A DNA stretch of 64,000 nt. It comes from Nevskiales bacterium (lineage in GTDB: Bacteria > Pseudomonadota > Gammaproteobacteria > Nevskiales > Nevskiaceae). The stretch spans positions 62,001-126,000 of the forward strand of contig JAQVDP010000009.1 in assembly GCA_028698335.1 (NCBI GenBank), written 5' to 3'. Made by a program: the position numbers and the translations under genes. Positions 1-8,281 of the stretch are shown piece after piece. The notes below the pieces were generated by a model. The model saw nothing but the letters and a program-made list of their open reading frames with translations. It was not told the DNA's origin and did no database searches. Numbering within the stretch: position 1 is the first letter of the stretch; every line of letters begins with the position of its first letter.

Positions 1-12
1 GGAGAGCACCGC

Positions 13-1143
13 ATGTCGTTTCAAACCACCGCACCCGCCATGTCCCGTCAGCCGGCCTCGCCGCTGCGCCGCATCCTCGGCGCGCTGACCTGGCCCCTGA
101 CGCCGGACGCTTTCGTCGAATCCCTGCTGCCGCAGGCGCCGGTCGCCGCACGCGGCCGCGTCGAACGCATCGAGCCCAACGGGCCGGACGCGGCGACGAT
201 CACCATTCGCTGCCCGCGCGGCTGGCGCGGCCATCGCGCCGGGCAGTTCGTCAACGTCGGCGTCGACGTCGACGGCGTGCGGCATACCCGCTGCTATTCG
301 ATCAGCTCGGCGCCGGAACGCGGGGACGGACGTTTCACGATTACCGTCAAGGCCATCGCCAACGGACGGGTGTCGCGCCATCTGGTGCAGGCGCTGGAGG
401 TGGGCGACACGCTCAGCCTCGGCGAGCCGACCGGCGAGTTCGTGTTGCCTGCGGTGCTGCCGGAGCGGCTGTTGATGATCGCGGCCGGCAGCGGGATCAC
501 GCCGATCATGAGCATGCTCGAAAGCCTGCAGGCACAGGATCGCCTCGGCGACGTCGTGCTGATCCACAGTGCGCCGCTGCCGGGCACGATGATCTTCGGT
601 GCCGCGCTGGAGCGGATGGCACAGCGCCATTCCGGACTGACGCTGCAGCGTTACTACACACGCCACGGGGGTGACACGCATCAGCCCGGCGAGCACAACG
701 GCCGCTTCGATGCCGGGCAGCTCGATACGCTGTGCCCGGACTGGCGCGAGCGGGCAACCTGGGCCTGTGGGCCGGATGCGCTGCTGCAGAACCTGGAGCG
801 GCATTTCGAACGGGCGGGTGTCGCTGAGCATCTGCACGTGGAGCGGTTCCGGCCGAGACTGCGGCCGGGTGCCGCCGCCGACGCCGAAACCGCGCAGGTC
901 ACCTTCGGTCGCAGCGCGGTGCGGGCCTGTGGCAACGGCGCGCAGTCGCTGCTCGAACTGGCGGAAGCCTCCGGCCTGAATCCGGAGCATGGCTGTCGCA
1001 TGGGCATCTGCCACGGCTGCACCGCAACCCTGCAGTCAGGTCGCGTGCGCGATCTGCGCAGCGGCGAGATCCACGACGAGGCCGGTGACCTGGTGCAGGT
1101 CTGCGTCTGCGCGCCGGTCGGCGACGTCGAGATCGATCTCTGA
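13..1143 (+). CDS. ferredoxin--NAD(P) reductase with C-terminal 2Fe-2S domain (desaturase electron donor)
   Basis: A 376-residue flavin oxidoreductase that probably passes electrons from NAD(P)H through FAD to a [2Fe-2S] centre and on to the desaturase encoded next. The sequence shows an FAD-binding RCYSISSAP motif near residue 94, a nucleotide-binding AAGSGITPIMSM motif near residue 158, and a plant-type ferredoxin domain at the C-terminus with the cysteine pattern CRMGICHGC followed by a last cysteine in VCVCAP. This reductase-ferredoxin fusion is the usual partner of membrane acyl desaturases in mycobacteria and pseudomonads. The desaturase gene starts 93 bp downstream on the same strand, so the two are probably co-transcribed. 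The family and fusion are clear; the exact partner is inferred from context. Confidence 0.9.
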   Translation: MSFQTTAPAMSRQPASPLRRILGALTWPLTPDAFVESLLPQAPVAARGRVERIEPNGPDAATITIRCPRGWRGHRAGQFVNVGVDVDGVRHTRCYSISSAPERGDGRFTITVKAIANGRVSRHLVQALEVGDTLSLGEPTGEFVLPAVLPERLLMIAAGSGITPIMSMLESLQAQDRLGDVVLIHSAPLPGTMIFGAALERMAQRHSGLTLQRYYTRHGGDTHQPGEHNGRFDAGQLDTLCPDWRERATWACGPDALLQNLERHFERAGVAEHLHVERFRPRLRPGAAADAETAQVTFGRSAVRACGNGAQSLLELAEASGLNPEHGCRMGICHGCTATLQSGRVRDLRSGEIHDEAGDLVQVCVCAPVGDVEIDL

Positions 1144-1236
1144 CGCCCGGTCCCGCGCGCACCCCGAATTCCCCCTCCATCCGGCCCGCCCCGTCGCCAG
1201 GGCTGCGCGGCCGATGAACACCATGGAGCACATCCA

Positions 1237-2328
1237 ATGACACATGCCTTCTATCTGACCGACGAACAGGCCGAAGCCTTCGGCCGCGAACTCGATGCCA
1301 TCCGCGACGAGGTCCGCGCCAGTCTCGGCGAGAACGACGCCGCGTACATCCGCCGCATGATCCGCGTCCAGCGCGGTCTCGAGGTGGCCGGCCGTGCGAG
1401 TCTGTTCGCCGGCGTGCTGCCGCCGTTCTGGCTCGCGGGGACCGCGATGCTCAGCGTCGCCAAGATCCTCGAGAACATGGAAATCGGCCACAACGTCATG
1501 CACGGCCAGTGGGACTGGATGAAGGATCCCGGTATCCACTCGACCACCTGGGAGTGGGATACCGCGTGCCCGGCCGAGCAGTGGAAGCACTCCCACAATT
1601 ACATGCATCACACCTATACCAACATCGTCGGCATGGATCGCGACGTCGGCTACGGCATCCTGCGGATGAGCGCCTACCAGGAGTGGAAGGTCTGGAATCT
1701 CGGCCAGCCGGTCTACAACGCGCTGCTCGCCGGCCTGTTCCAGTACGGCGTCGCGCTGCACGACGTGGAGTTCGAGCAGGTCATCGAGCGCAAGAAGAGC
1801 TGGCGCGACGCGGTGAAGATGCTCAAGACGATCGGACGCAAGACCGGCCGCCAGTCGCTCAAGGACTACGTGCTGTTCCCGCTGCTGGCCGGGCCGTTCT
1901 TCCTGTATGTGTTCAGCGGCAATCTGGTTGCCAACTTCGTCCGCAACCTCTGGGCCTACGCAATCATCTTCTGCGGCCACTTCCCGGATGGTGCGCATAC
2001 GTTCAAGGCCGAGGATGTCGGCAACGAAACCCGTGGCCGCTGGTATCTGCGCCAGCTGCTCGGCTCCTGCAACATCGAAGGCGGCAGGCTGTTCCACATC
2101 ATGTCCGGCAATCTCAGTCACCAGATCGAACACCATCTGTATCCCGATCTGCCGAGCAACCGCTACGCGGAAATCGCCCCGCGCGTGCGCGCTGTCTGCG
2201 AACGCTATGGTCTGCCATACAACACCGGCTCCTTTGCGCGCCAGTTCGGCACCACCACCTGGCGTGTGCTGCGGCTGAGCCTGCCGGGCGGCGAGGGGTT
2301 GGAACCGAGATCGGCGATGGCTGCCTGA
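1237..2328 (+). CDS. membrane fatty acid (acyl) desaturase
   Basis: A 363-residue integral-membrane di-iron desaturase that inserts a double bond into an acyl chain. All three histidine boxes are visible: GHNVMH near residue 84, HSHNYMHH near residue 118 and HQIEHH near residue 295; these bind the two irons. Hydrophobic stretches around residues 60-80 and 210-250 fit membrane helices. The last box, HQIEHHLYPD, is typical of the DesA3/front-end-like desaturase group. The reductase gene directly upstream probably supplies electrons. Substrate (acyl-CoA or phospholipid) and regiospecificity cannot be read from the sequence. Confidence 0.92.
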   Translation: MTHAFYLTDEQAEAFGRELDAIRDEVRASLGENDAAYIRRMIRVQRGLEVAGRASLFAGVLPPFWLAGTAMLSVAKILENMEIGHNVMHGQWDWMKDPGIHSTTWEWDTACPAEQWKHSHNYMHHTYTNIVGMDRDVGYGILRMSAYQEWKVWNLGQPVYNALLAGLFQYGVALHDVEFEQVIERKKSWRDAVKMLKTIGRKTGRQSLKDYVLFPLLAGPFFLYVFSGNLVANFVRNLWAYAIIFCGHFPDGAHTFKAEDVGNETRGRWYLRQLLGSCNIEGGRLFHIMSGNLSHQIEHHLYPDLPSNRYAEIAPRVRAVCERYGLPYNTGSFARQFGTTTWRVLRLSLPGGEGLEPRSAMAA

Positions 2329-2601
2329 TCTGGCCGTTCAGTCATGTGTGTGCCAGCGTTCGTTGGCGGCAAACACGCCGGCTGGAAGCGCCTCGTCAGA
2401 CCGCGACAGGTACTTCGCGTCCTGATATGCGATCCATCTGGCAGGGGCCCTGCGTTTTTCGTGTGACTTGCTGAGAGTCGGAGGCTTGCGTCGGTCTGCC
2501 GGACGTGCGGGTGCCGTCGGATTGCGGCGAGTGTCGGTGGGTGGTGTCGGCGCTGGCTCATGCGTGTGTGGTTTTGGGCGTTGTTGAAATTGGGGGGATG
2601 T
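2329..2601. other. intergenic region without a recognisable gene
   Basis: Between the desaturase stop and the inverted repeat at 2602 I see no convincing gene, RNA or strong terminator. Open frames here lack ribosome-binding sites and family features. Confidence 0.5.
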
Positions 2602-2642
2602 CCCATCTAAAGTGCGTAGTACAAACCCGCACTTTAGATGGG
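2602..2642. promoter_or_regulatory. perfect 15-bp inverted repeat upstream of the first channel gene
   Basis: CCCATCTAAAGTGCG (2602-2616) and its exact reverse complement (2628-2642) flank an 11-nt loop. There is no T-run after it, so an operator or structured leader is more likely than a terminator. The right half (TACAAACCCGCACTTTAGAT) is recognisable in degenerate form at 4147-4175 upstream of the paralogous gene, which suggests that a functional upstream element was duplicated with the gene. Confidence 0.55.
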
Positions 2643-2816
2643 GACGATGCCGGTAGGGGTATGTTTATCATTGAGACGTGTGGTGCCCTGGGAGTCCCGC
2701 GGTGCGCGGTTGGGGTTCGCCGTTCCCGGAACGGCGTGGGCTGAATGACATGTGCTTGCGCGGTGCTATGGCCGTGGGCGAAGGCGCAGACGAGAACGAA
2801 AACGAGGAGTTGGCAA

Positions 2817-3773
2817 GTGCAGATTTCGAACGGTGGGCCGCGCACGCGCGGCTTTTTTGCGGGGCGCATGTCGCGGATGGTGGGCGGACTGGCGGTGGCG
2901 GCGGGGCTGGCCGCCTCGCCGGTGGCCAGCGCGGTTGAGGGCGGGGCCTTCGGCAACTTCGGCGTCGGTGCGCAGACGGTCGCTTCCGGCTTCGTTCCGC
3001 CCAAGGGCTCGACGATGTTCTACGGATACCTGCTGAACTACTCGGCGGACCGTTTCACCGACAGCAATGGCGACTCGGCGATTCCGGGCTTCAAGGCCAA
3101 TCTGTGGGTCGAGGCGCTGATGGTCCGTCGGACCTGGGACGTGGATCTGCCGTGGGGGCTGAGCTTCTCCAGCGGTTTCACCCAGGAATTCGTGCACGCG
3201 GATATCGAGGCCGGCGGCGTCAGTGACCAGTCGACCGGTCTGTTCGAGATCAGCGTGCAGCCGGTGGTGCTGTCGGGATCGACGGACACGTTGCATTACG
3301 TGATCGGTACGCACTTCCTGATGCCGTCGGGCGATTTCGAGCCGGACTCGCTGGCGAACAGCACGCTGAACTACTACACCTTTGCGCAGGAACTCTCGCT
3401 CACCTGGACGCCGAACGCGAACTGGATGCTGGACCTGTCGTCCAACATTTCGTTCAACACCCGGAACAACGATACCGACTACGCCTCCGGTGACACCGTG
3501 GGGTTCACCTGGGCCGCGAACTACCGGCCGACGGCATCGCCGAAGTGGCAGCTCGGCGTCAGCGGGTTGTACCAGCAGCAGATCGAGGACGACAAGCAGA
3601 ACGGCCAGACGGTTGGCGACGGCTTCCGCCTGAAGAAGGTCAACGCCGGGCCGCAGCTGACCTACTGGTTCTCGCCGGCGGTGGCGATGATGTTCAAGTG
3701 GCATCACGAGTTCGACGTCGAGAACGCGCCACAGGGTGATCTGCTGTGGCTGCAGTGCGTGTTCCCGCTGTAG
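2817..3773 (+). CDS. outer-membrane channel of the SphA / MetA-phenol-degradation transporter family, copy 1
   Basis: A 318-residue predicted outer-membrane beta-barrel. Alternating aromatic/hydrophobic strands run through the mature part (for example MFYGYLLNYSADRF and LNYYTFAQELSLTW), and it ends in an aromatic-rich strand, VFPL. Barrels of this family are associated with uptake of hydrophobic or aromatic compounds; the substrate here is unknown. The GTG start at 2817 is chosen because AGGAG lies 8 nt upstream and the same AGGAGTTG-CAA-GTG arrangement occurs in the neighbouring paralogue, giving equal lengths. A signal peptide follows (GLAVAAGLAASPVASA). An alternative start is ATG 2868; a terminator-like hairpin lies between the two candidate starts. 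No obvious functional partner is adjacent. Confidence 0.8.
   Translation: MQISNGGPRTRGFFAGRMSRMVGGLAVAAGLAASPVASAVEGGAFGNFGVGAQTVASGFVPPKGSTMFYGYLLNYSADRFTDSNGDSAIPGFKANLWVEALMVRRTWDVDLPWGLSFSSGFTQEFVHADIEAGGVSDQSTGLFEISVQPVVLSGSTDTLHYVIGTHFLMPSGDFEPDSLANSTLNYYTFAQELSLTWTPNANWMLDLSSNISFNTRNNDTDYASGDTVGFTWAANYRPTASPKWQLGVSGLYQQQIEDDKQNGQTVGDGFRLKKVNAGPQLTYWFSPAVAMMFKWHHEFDVENAPQGDLLWLQCVFPL
2837..2858 (+). terminator. terminator-like hairpin at the very start of channel gene copy 1
   Basis: GCCGCGC (2837-2843), a 2-nt loop, GCGCGGC (2846-2852) and six T residues have the form of an intrinsic terminator, yet they sit 20 nt inside the frame that begins at GTG 2817 and upstream of ATG 2868. The same structure occurs at the same place in the paralogue. 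It may act as an attenuator or may be coincidental coding for GPRTRGFF. Confidence 0.45.
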
Positions 3774-4040
3774 ACTCGGATCGAGGCGTCTGCGCCCGCG
3801 CGCTTGCGGAGCTGATCGACAGGGATTTCTGCTGTCTGCGCCGGATGGACATCGGTTCCTCTTGTCATCCGAAGCGTGTGACGTGACGGCGCATAGGCCC
3901 GGAGGGATGGAGGCGCTTCCCGCTGTTGTCCGCACCTGATGTCTCAGCCTCGGGTTCAGACAAGGCGTTGCTGATGTTCGGAGGAAGGCGAGGGTTCGCC
4001 CTCCACGTCCGAACCTCGGAAAGGCTCGCCTCGTCATTCC

Positions 4041-4080
4041 TGCCGTCCTGCCGTCCTGCCGTCCTGCCGTCCTGCCGTTC
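4041..4080 (+). repeat. five-unit 8-bp tandem repeat (TGCCGTCC)
   Basis: Four exact TGCCGTCC units and one TGCCGTTC unit lie head to tail in the intergenic region between the two channel genes. Slippage could change the copy number and the spacing to downstream sequences. Confidence 0.9.
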
Positions 4081-4146
4081 TGTCTACGGTGTTGGTGGCG
4101 GTCCTTCGGATTGAGCGAGCAGGAGGGGATGCATCGACTCATCGTA

Positions 4147-4175
4147 TGTATCGCAAACCTGTACTTAAGGTAGGG
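4147..4175 (+). promoter_or_regulatory. degenerate copy of the upstream element of channel gene copy 1
   Basis: GTATCGCAAACCTGTACTTAAGG aligns by eye with GTAGTACAAACCCGCACTTTAG at 2617-2638, and both are followed by a GCCGGT-rich stretch and lie about 170-180 nt before the GTG start. The left arm of the inverted repeat is not preserved here. Confidence 0.4.
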
Positions 4176-4342
4176 CCGGTGTCGGTGCCGGTATGACCAA
4201 CATCAGGTTGCGCGGAAGTTGGGGCGTTGGACTGACGCGGATTCGTGTACACCGCTTGCGCGGTGTGTGCCTGAAAGGCGTCACCTGCACGTTCAGCGTG
4301 GCGAGGTGGCGAGCGGAAGAAAATCATAAGAGGAGTTGCCAA

Positions 4343-5299
4343 GTGCAGAATCTGAGACGCGGGCCGCGCGAGCGCGGCTTTTTTGTGGGGCGCATGTTGA
4401 GCGTGTTGAGCGGGTTGGTGGTCGCCGCCGGCCTGCTGACCTCGCCAGTGGCCGGTGCGGTCGAGGGCGGTGCCTTCGGCAACTACGCGGTCGATGCGAC
4501 GACGCTCGGTGGGGCGATTTCGCCGCCAAAGGGCGCGACCGTGATGTACGGATATCTGCTGAACTATTCGGCGGATCGCTTCAACGACAGCAACGGTGAC
4601 TCGGCGATCCCTGGCTTCAAGGCGAACCTGTGGGTCGAAGGCGTGATGGTTCGGCGGGCGTGGGATGTTGATTTGCCCTGGGGCATGAAGTTCATCAGCG
4701 GCTTCACCCAGGAATTCATTCACGCCGACATCGAGGCCGGTGGCATCAGCGACCAGTCGACCGGCCTGTTTGAGGTCAGTGTGCAGCCCGTGGTGCTGTC
4801 CGGTTCGGTGGGCACGCTTCACTACCTCTACGGCATGCATTTTTTGATGCCGGCCGGTGACTATGAGCCGGAATCGTTGGCGAACAACACGCTGAACTAC
4901 TACACCCTGTCGCATGAGCTGTCGTTCACCTGGACGCCGACTCCGAACTGGATGCTGGATCTGAATTCCAACATTTCGTTCAATACCAAAAACAATGACA
5001 CCAAATACGCTTCCGGAGACACGGTGGGTCTGACATGGGGGGTGAACTACAGGCCCTCCGCAGCGCCAAAGTGGCATTTCGGGCTCAGCGGTCTGTATCA
5101 AGAACAGATCGAGGACGATGAGCAGAACGGTCAGACGGTCGGCGATGGGTTCCGCCTGAAGAAGGTCATTGTCGGGCCCCAGGCAACGTATTGGTTCTCG
5201 CAGGCGGTGGCGGTGATGCTGAAGGTGCATCGGGAAGTCGACGTCGAGAACGCACCCCAGGGCGATCTGATCTGGCTGCAGGCGGTGTTCCCGCTATAG
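4343..5299 (+). CDS. outer-membrane channel of the SphA / MetA-phenol-degradation transporter family, copy 2
   Basis: A 318-residue tandem paralogue of the gene at 2817, exactly the same length and collinear throughout (shared blocks include GYLLNYSADRF, DSNGDSAIPGFKANLWVE and FTQEF). It is a predicted outer-membrane barrel with a signal peptide ending near SPVAGAVEG. GTG 4343 is chosen for the AGGAG 8 nt upstream and conservation with copy 1. The differences are spread along the protein, with several in what would be extracellular loops, so the copies may differ in substrate or regulation. An inverted repeat at 5346-5383 ends the unit. Confidence 0.8.
   Translation: MQNLRRGPRERGFFVGRMLSVLSGLVVAAGLLTSPVAGAVEGGAFGNYAVDATTLGGAISPPKGATVMYGYLLNYSADRFNDSNGDSAIPGFKANLWVEGVMVRRAWDVDLPWGMKFISGFTQEFIHADIEAGGISDQSTGLFEVSVQPVVLSGSVGTLHYLYGMHFLMPAGDYEPESLANNTLNYYTLSHELSFTWTPTPNWMLDLNSNISFNTKNNDTKYASGDTVGLTWGVNYRPSAAPKWHFGLSGLYQEQIEDDEQNGQTVGDGFRLKKVIVGPQATYWFSQAVAVMLKVHREVDVENAPQGDLIWLQAVFPL
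4363..4384 (+). terminator. terminator-like hairpin at the start of channel gene copy 2
   Basis: GCCGCGC (4363-4369), a 2-nt loop, GCGCGGC (4372-4378) and T6. The stem and T-run are identical to those in copy 1 while the loop differs (AC against GA). Confidence 0.45.
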
Positions 5300-5345
5300 T
5301 CCGGATGCCGGGTTTTTTGCATCGCGGGATCTGCGGTGCGTCGAT

Positions 5346-5383
5346 GGAGAAGGGCCTTCCGTACGCTCGGAGGGCCCTTCTCC
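5346..5383. terminator. inverted repeat between convergent genes
   Basis: GGAGAAGGGCC (5346-5356) pairs with GGCCCTTCTCC (5373-5383) across 16 nt. It lies between channel copy 2 and the convergent LysR gene and is a probable bidirectional terminator, although a T-run is lacking. Confidence 0.5.
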
Positions 5384-5412
5384 GTTGTCGGAGGTCATGC
5401 GATGACGGAGCG

Positions 5413-6318
5413 CTATTCCGCAGTTTTATGGCGCTGTTCTCGCGCGGTGCCCAGCGTTTCCAGGAAGGCCTGCAGGGACGGGCCCGGCGATACATTGCGC
5501 AGGCACACGCGGTAGAGCGTCCGCTCGATCCGCATTTTCTTGACCGGCAGAACCACCAGACGCCCGGCCAGCACCTCGGTGCGCACCGCGAGCGAGGACA
5601 GGAAGGCCAGGCCGCCGCCCGCGGCGACCGTAAGCTTGATCGCCGAGCCGCTCGCCAGCCGCATCGCCGGCTTGATGTGCAGCTTCCTGCGGGCCAGTGC
5701 CAGCTCGGTGACCGCGCGGGTGCCCGAACCCTCCTCGTGCATCAGCAGTGACCAGCGGGTCAGATCGCCCGGCGCCAGCGGCGCGCAGTCGACGGCCGGG
5801 TGATCCGGCGCGGCGACCAGCACCAGTTCGTCCCGGGCGAATTCGGTGTATTCGAGCTGCTCGTTGGCGACGATACCCTCGGTGAAGCCGATGTCGATCT
5901 CGCCGGCGAGCAGGCCGCTTTCGACGGCGCGCGTGTTGGCGACCTGCAGCTGGATCTCCATGCCCGGATGACGCTGGTGGAAGGCTGCGAGGTGCTCGGG
6001 CAACAGGTAGCTGCCGGTGGTCCGGCTGGCGCCGATCCGCAGCTGTCCCCGTGCGTGGTCGCGCAGGTCGATCAGCGCGTGCTCGGCCTGTGCCTCGATC
6101 GCGAACAGGCGGTTGGCGTGGCCCAGCAGCAGTTGTCCCGCCTCGGTCAGGCGCACTCCCCTCGGCAGGCGGTCGAACAGGCGCAGCCCCAGCGACTGCT
6201 CGAACTCGATCAACTGCTTGGATGCGGCGGACTGGCTGATGTGCAGGCGCTGGGCGCCGCTGCTGACGCTGTTGCAGGTCGCAACCGCATGGAAGATCGC
6301 CAGATGGTTGAGGTTCAT
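5413..6318 (-). CDS. LysR-family transcriptional regulator
   Basis: A 301-residue LysR-type regulator. The N-terminal winged helix-turn-helix is clear (SQSAASKQLIEFEQSLGLRL, roughly residues 29-48), followed by a periplasmic-binding-protein-like effector domain (GQLRIGASRTTGSYLLPEHL). The start MNLNHLAIFHAV is preferred over an in-frame ATG 11 codons upstream, because LysR proteins start just before this helix. The gene diverges from cysC, and T-N11-A type sites lie in the gap, so it probably controls the sulfate-activation operon and itself. The effector is unknown; the overall look is CysL/CbbR-like rather than CysB. Confidence 0.92.
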   Translation of the reverse strand: MNLNHLAIFHAVATCNSVSSGAQRLHISQSAASKQLIEFEQSLGLRLFDRLPRGVRLTEAGQLLLGHANRLFAIEAQAEHALIDLRDHARGQLRIGASRTTGSYLLPEHLAAFHQRHPGMEIQLQVANTRAVESGLLAGEIDIGFTEGIVANEQLEYTEFARDELVLVAAPDHPAVDCAPLAPGDLTRWSLLMHEEGSGTRAVTELALARRKLHIKPAMRLASGSAIKLTVAAGGGLAFLSSLAVRTEVLAGRLVVLPVKKMRIERTLYRVCLRNVSPGPSLQAFLETLGTAREQRHKTAE

Positions 6319-6350
6319 CCCGTGCCCCTGCAAGGTATGAGTTTTATACA

Positions 6351-6372
6351 TGAATGGTATTCAGAATATCTG
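6351..6372. promoter_or_regulatory. LysR-type T-N11-A operator between lysR and cysC
   Basis: TGAATGGTATTCA (6351-6363) is an interrupted palindrome of the T-N11-A form, immediately followed by CAGAATATCTG (6362-6372), a second dyad. The position in the divergent intergenic region suits a LysR binding site. Confidence 0.5.
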
Positions 6373-6438
6373 TTTTATTTATGCGTTTCCGGTCCCTAGA
6401 CTGTGCGCCCTGATTCCTTCAACGACGAGGACCGTTCC

Positions 6439-7056
6439 TTGACCGAACAAAAAGCCACCAACGTCCACTGGCATGAGGGCGACGTGACGCGCGACGACCG
6501 GGCGGCGCTGCTGGGCCAGCGCGGCGCGACGATCTGGTTCACCGGGCTGTCGGGCTCCGGCAAGAGCACGGTGGCGGTGGCGCTGGAGAAGGCGCTGCAC
6601 GCGCAGGGCCGGCTGGTGTACCGCCTCGACGGCGACAACGTGCGCATGGGCATCAACAAGAACCTGGGCTTTTCGGCCGAGGATCGCGCCGAGAACATCC
6701 GCCGCATCGGTGAAGTCGCGAAGCTGTTCGTCGACGCCGGCGTGATCGTGCTGTCGAGCTTCGTCTCGCCGTACCGCGCCGATCGCGACAAGGTCCGCGA
6801 GCTGCACGAGACCGACGGCATGGACTTCGTCGAGGTCTATGTGGACGTGCCGCTGGAGGAGGCCGAGAAGCGCGACCCCAAGGGACTGTACAAGAAGGCG
6901 CGCGCGGGCGAGATCAAGAATTTCACCGGGATCGACGATCCCTACGAGGCGCCGAGCCAGCCCGAGCTGGTCCTGCCCAGCCATCAGATGACCCTGGAAG
7001 AGGAAGTCCAGGCGCTGATCGAGCTGCTGCAGACCCGCCAGATCCTGCCGGCCTGA
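6439..7056 (+). CDS. cysC: adenylyl-sulfate kinase
   Basis: CysC phosphorylates adenosine 5'-phosphosulfate to PAPS with ATP in the cytoplasm. The P-loop GLSGSGKST is present near residue 37, followed by the family blocks [34 protein letters not shown] and [12 protein letters not shown]. The TTG at 6439 is chosen because GAGGA lies 7 nt upstream, giving 205 residues; a GTG at 6403 without a ribosome-binding site is the alternative. sat follows after 35 bp, so the pair can make PAPS in two steps. The divergent LysR gene is the likely regulator. Confidence 0.95.
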   Translation: MTEQKATNVHWHEGDVTRDDRAALLGQRGATIWFTGLSGSGKSTVAVALEKALHAQGRLVYRLDGDNVRMGINKNLGFSAEDRAENIRRIGEVAKLFVDAGVIVLSSFVSPYRADRDKVRELHETDGMDFVEVYVDVPLEEAEKRDPKGLYKKARAGEIKNFTGIDDPYEAPSQPELVLPSHQMTLEEEVQALIELLQTRQILPA

Positions 7057-7091
7057 GTCCGGCCTCACCACTTGCACAAGGGATATCCACG

Positions 7092-8279
7092 ATGATCGCT
7101 CCGCACGGTTCGGAAACGCTCAACCCCCGGTTCGTCTATGACACCACCAAGCACGAGGCGCTGTTGCACGAGGCACAGAGCCTGCCGTCGCTGCTGGTGA
7201 ATTCCGCCGCGGCCGCCAACGCGGTGATGCTCGGCGCCGGATACTTCAATCCCCTGGACGGTTACATGAACCTGGCCGACGCGCTGAGCGTGGCCGAGAA
7301 GCTGCACACCACCGACGGGCTGTTCTGGCCGGTTCCGGTCATCAACCTGACCCGGGAAAGCGGCATCGCCGCCGGCAGCCGCATCGCGCTGCGCGACCCC
7401 AACGTCGAAGGCAATCCGGTCCTGGCGGTGATGGATGTCGAGGCGGTCGAAACGGTCAGCGACGAGCAGATCCGCTTCATGGCCGAGAAGATCTTCGGCA
7501 CGCTCGATCCGGAGCACCCCGGCGTCGCCACCTTCACCGGTCTTGGCAATACGCTGCTGTCGGGCCCGATCCAGGTGCTGAACTTCAGCTACTTCCAGAG
7601 CGAGTTCCCGGACACCTTCCGCACCGCCGTCGAAATCCGCAACGAGATCGTCGAGCGTGGCTGGAAGACCGTCGTCGCGTTCCAGACCCGCAACCCGATG
7701 CACCGCGCGCACGAGGAACTGTGCCGCATGGCCAAGGAGCGGCTCGGCGCAGACGGCATCGTCATCCACATGCTGCTGGGCAAGCTGAAGAAGGGCGACA
7801 TCCCGGCCGACGTGCGCGATGCCTGCATCCGCAAGATGGTCGAGGTCTACTTCGAACCGAACACGGTGATGATCACCGGCTATGGCTTCGACATGCTCTA
7901 CGCCGGCCCGCGCGAGGCGGTGCTGCACGCGGTATTCCGCCAGAACATGGGCGCGACCCATCTGATCGTGGGCCGTGACCATGCCGGTGTCGGCGACTAC
8001 TACGGCCCGTTCGACGCGCAGACCATTTTCGACGAGCAGGTGCCGGAGGGTGCGCTGAAGATCGAGATATTCCGGGCCGACAACACCGCGTTCTCGAAGA
8101 AGCTCGGTCGCGTCGTGATGATGCGCGAGGCGCCGGACCACAGCAAGGAAGACTTCATCGCGCTGTCGGGCACCAAGGTGCGCGAGATGCTCGGCCAGGG
8201 CATCGCACCGCCGCCGGAGTTCTCGCGGCCGGAAGTCGCGCAGATCCTGATGGACTACTACCGCTCCACCGGGGGCTGA
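7092..8279 (+). CDS. sat: sulfate adenylyltransferase (single-subunit Sat type)
   Basis: ATP sulfurylase making adenosine 5'-phosphosulfate from sulfate and ATP. The 395-residue length and motifs identify the homo-oligomeric Sat family rather than CysDN: QTRNPMHRAHE near residue 198, GRDHAG near residue 294, and KKLGRVVMM near residue 337. It is adjacent to cysC, and no APS reductase gene (aprBA) is in the window, so an assimilatory or sulfation role (APS to PAPS) is favoured over sulfur oxidation. The DHH phosphoesterase gene starts 2 bp after the stop codon. Confidence 0.96.
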   Translation: MIAPHGSETLNPRFVYDTTKHEALLHEAQSLPSLLVNSAAAANAVMLGAGYFNPLDGYMNLADALSVAEKLHTTDGLFWPVPVINLTRESGIAAGSRIALRDPNVEGNPVLAVMDVEAVETVSDEQIRFMAEKIFGTLDPEHPGVATFTGLGNTLLSGPIQVLNFSYFQSEFPDTFRTAVEIRNEIVERGWKTVVAFQTRNPMHRAHEELCRMAKERLGADGIVIHMLLGKLKKGDIPADVRDACIRKMVEVYFEPNTVMITGYGFDMLYAGPREAVLHAVFRQNMGATHLIVGRDHAGVGDYYGPFDAQTIFDEQVPEGALKIEIFRADNTAFSKKLGRVVMMREAPDHSKEDFIALSGTKVREMLGQGIAPPPEFSRPEVAQILMDYYRSTGG

Positions 8280-8281
8280 GC

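Noticed and set aside
7092-8279. Sat considered as part of dissimilatory sulfur oxidation
   Set aside because: It is next to cysC and no APS reductase or sulfur-oxidation gene is in the window; the assimilatory or PAPS route fits better.
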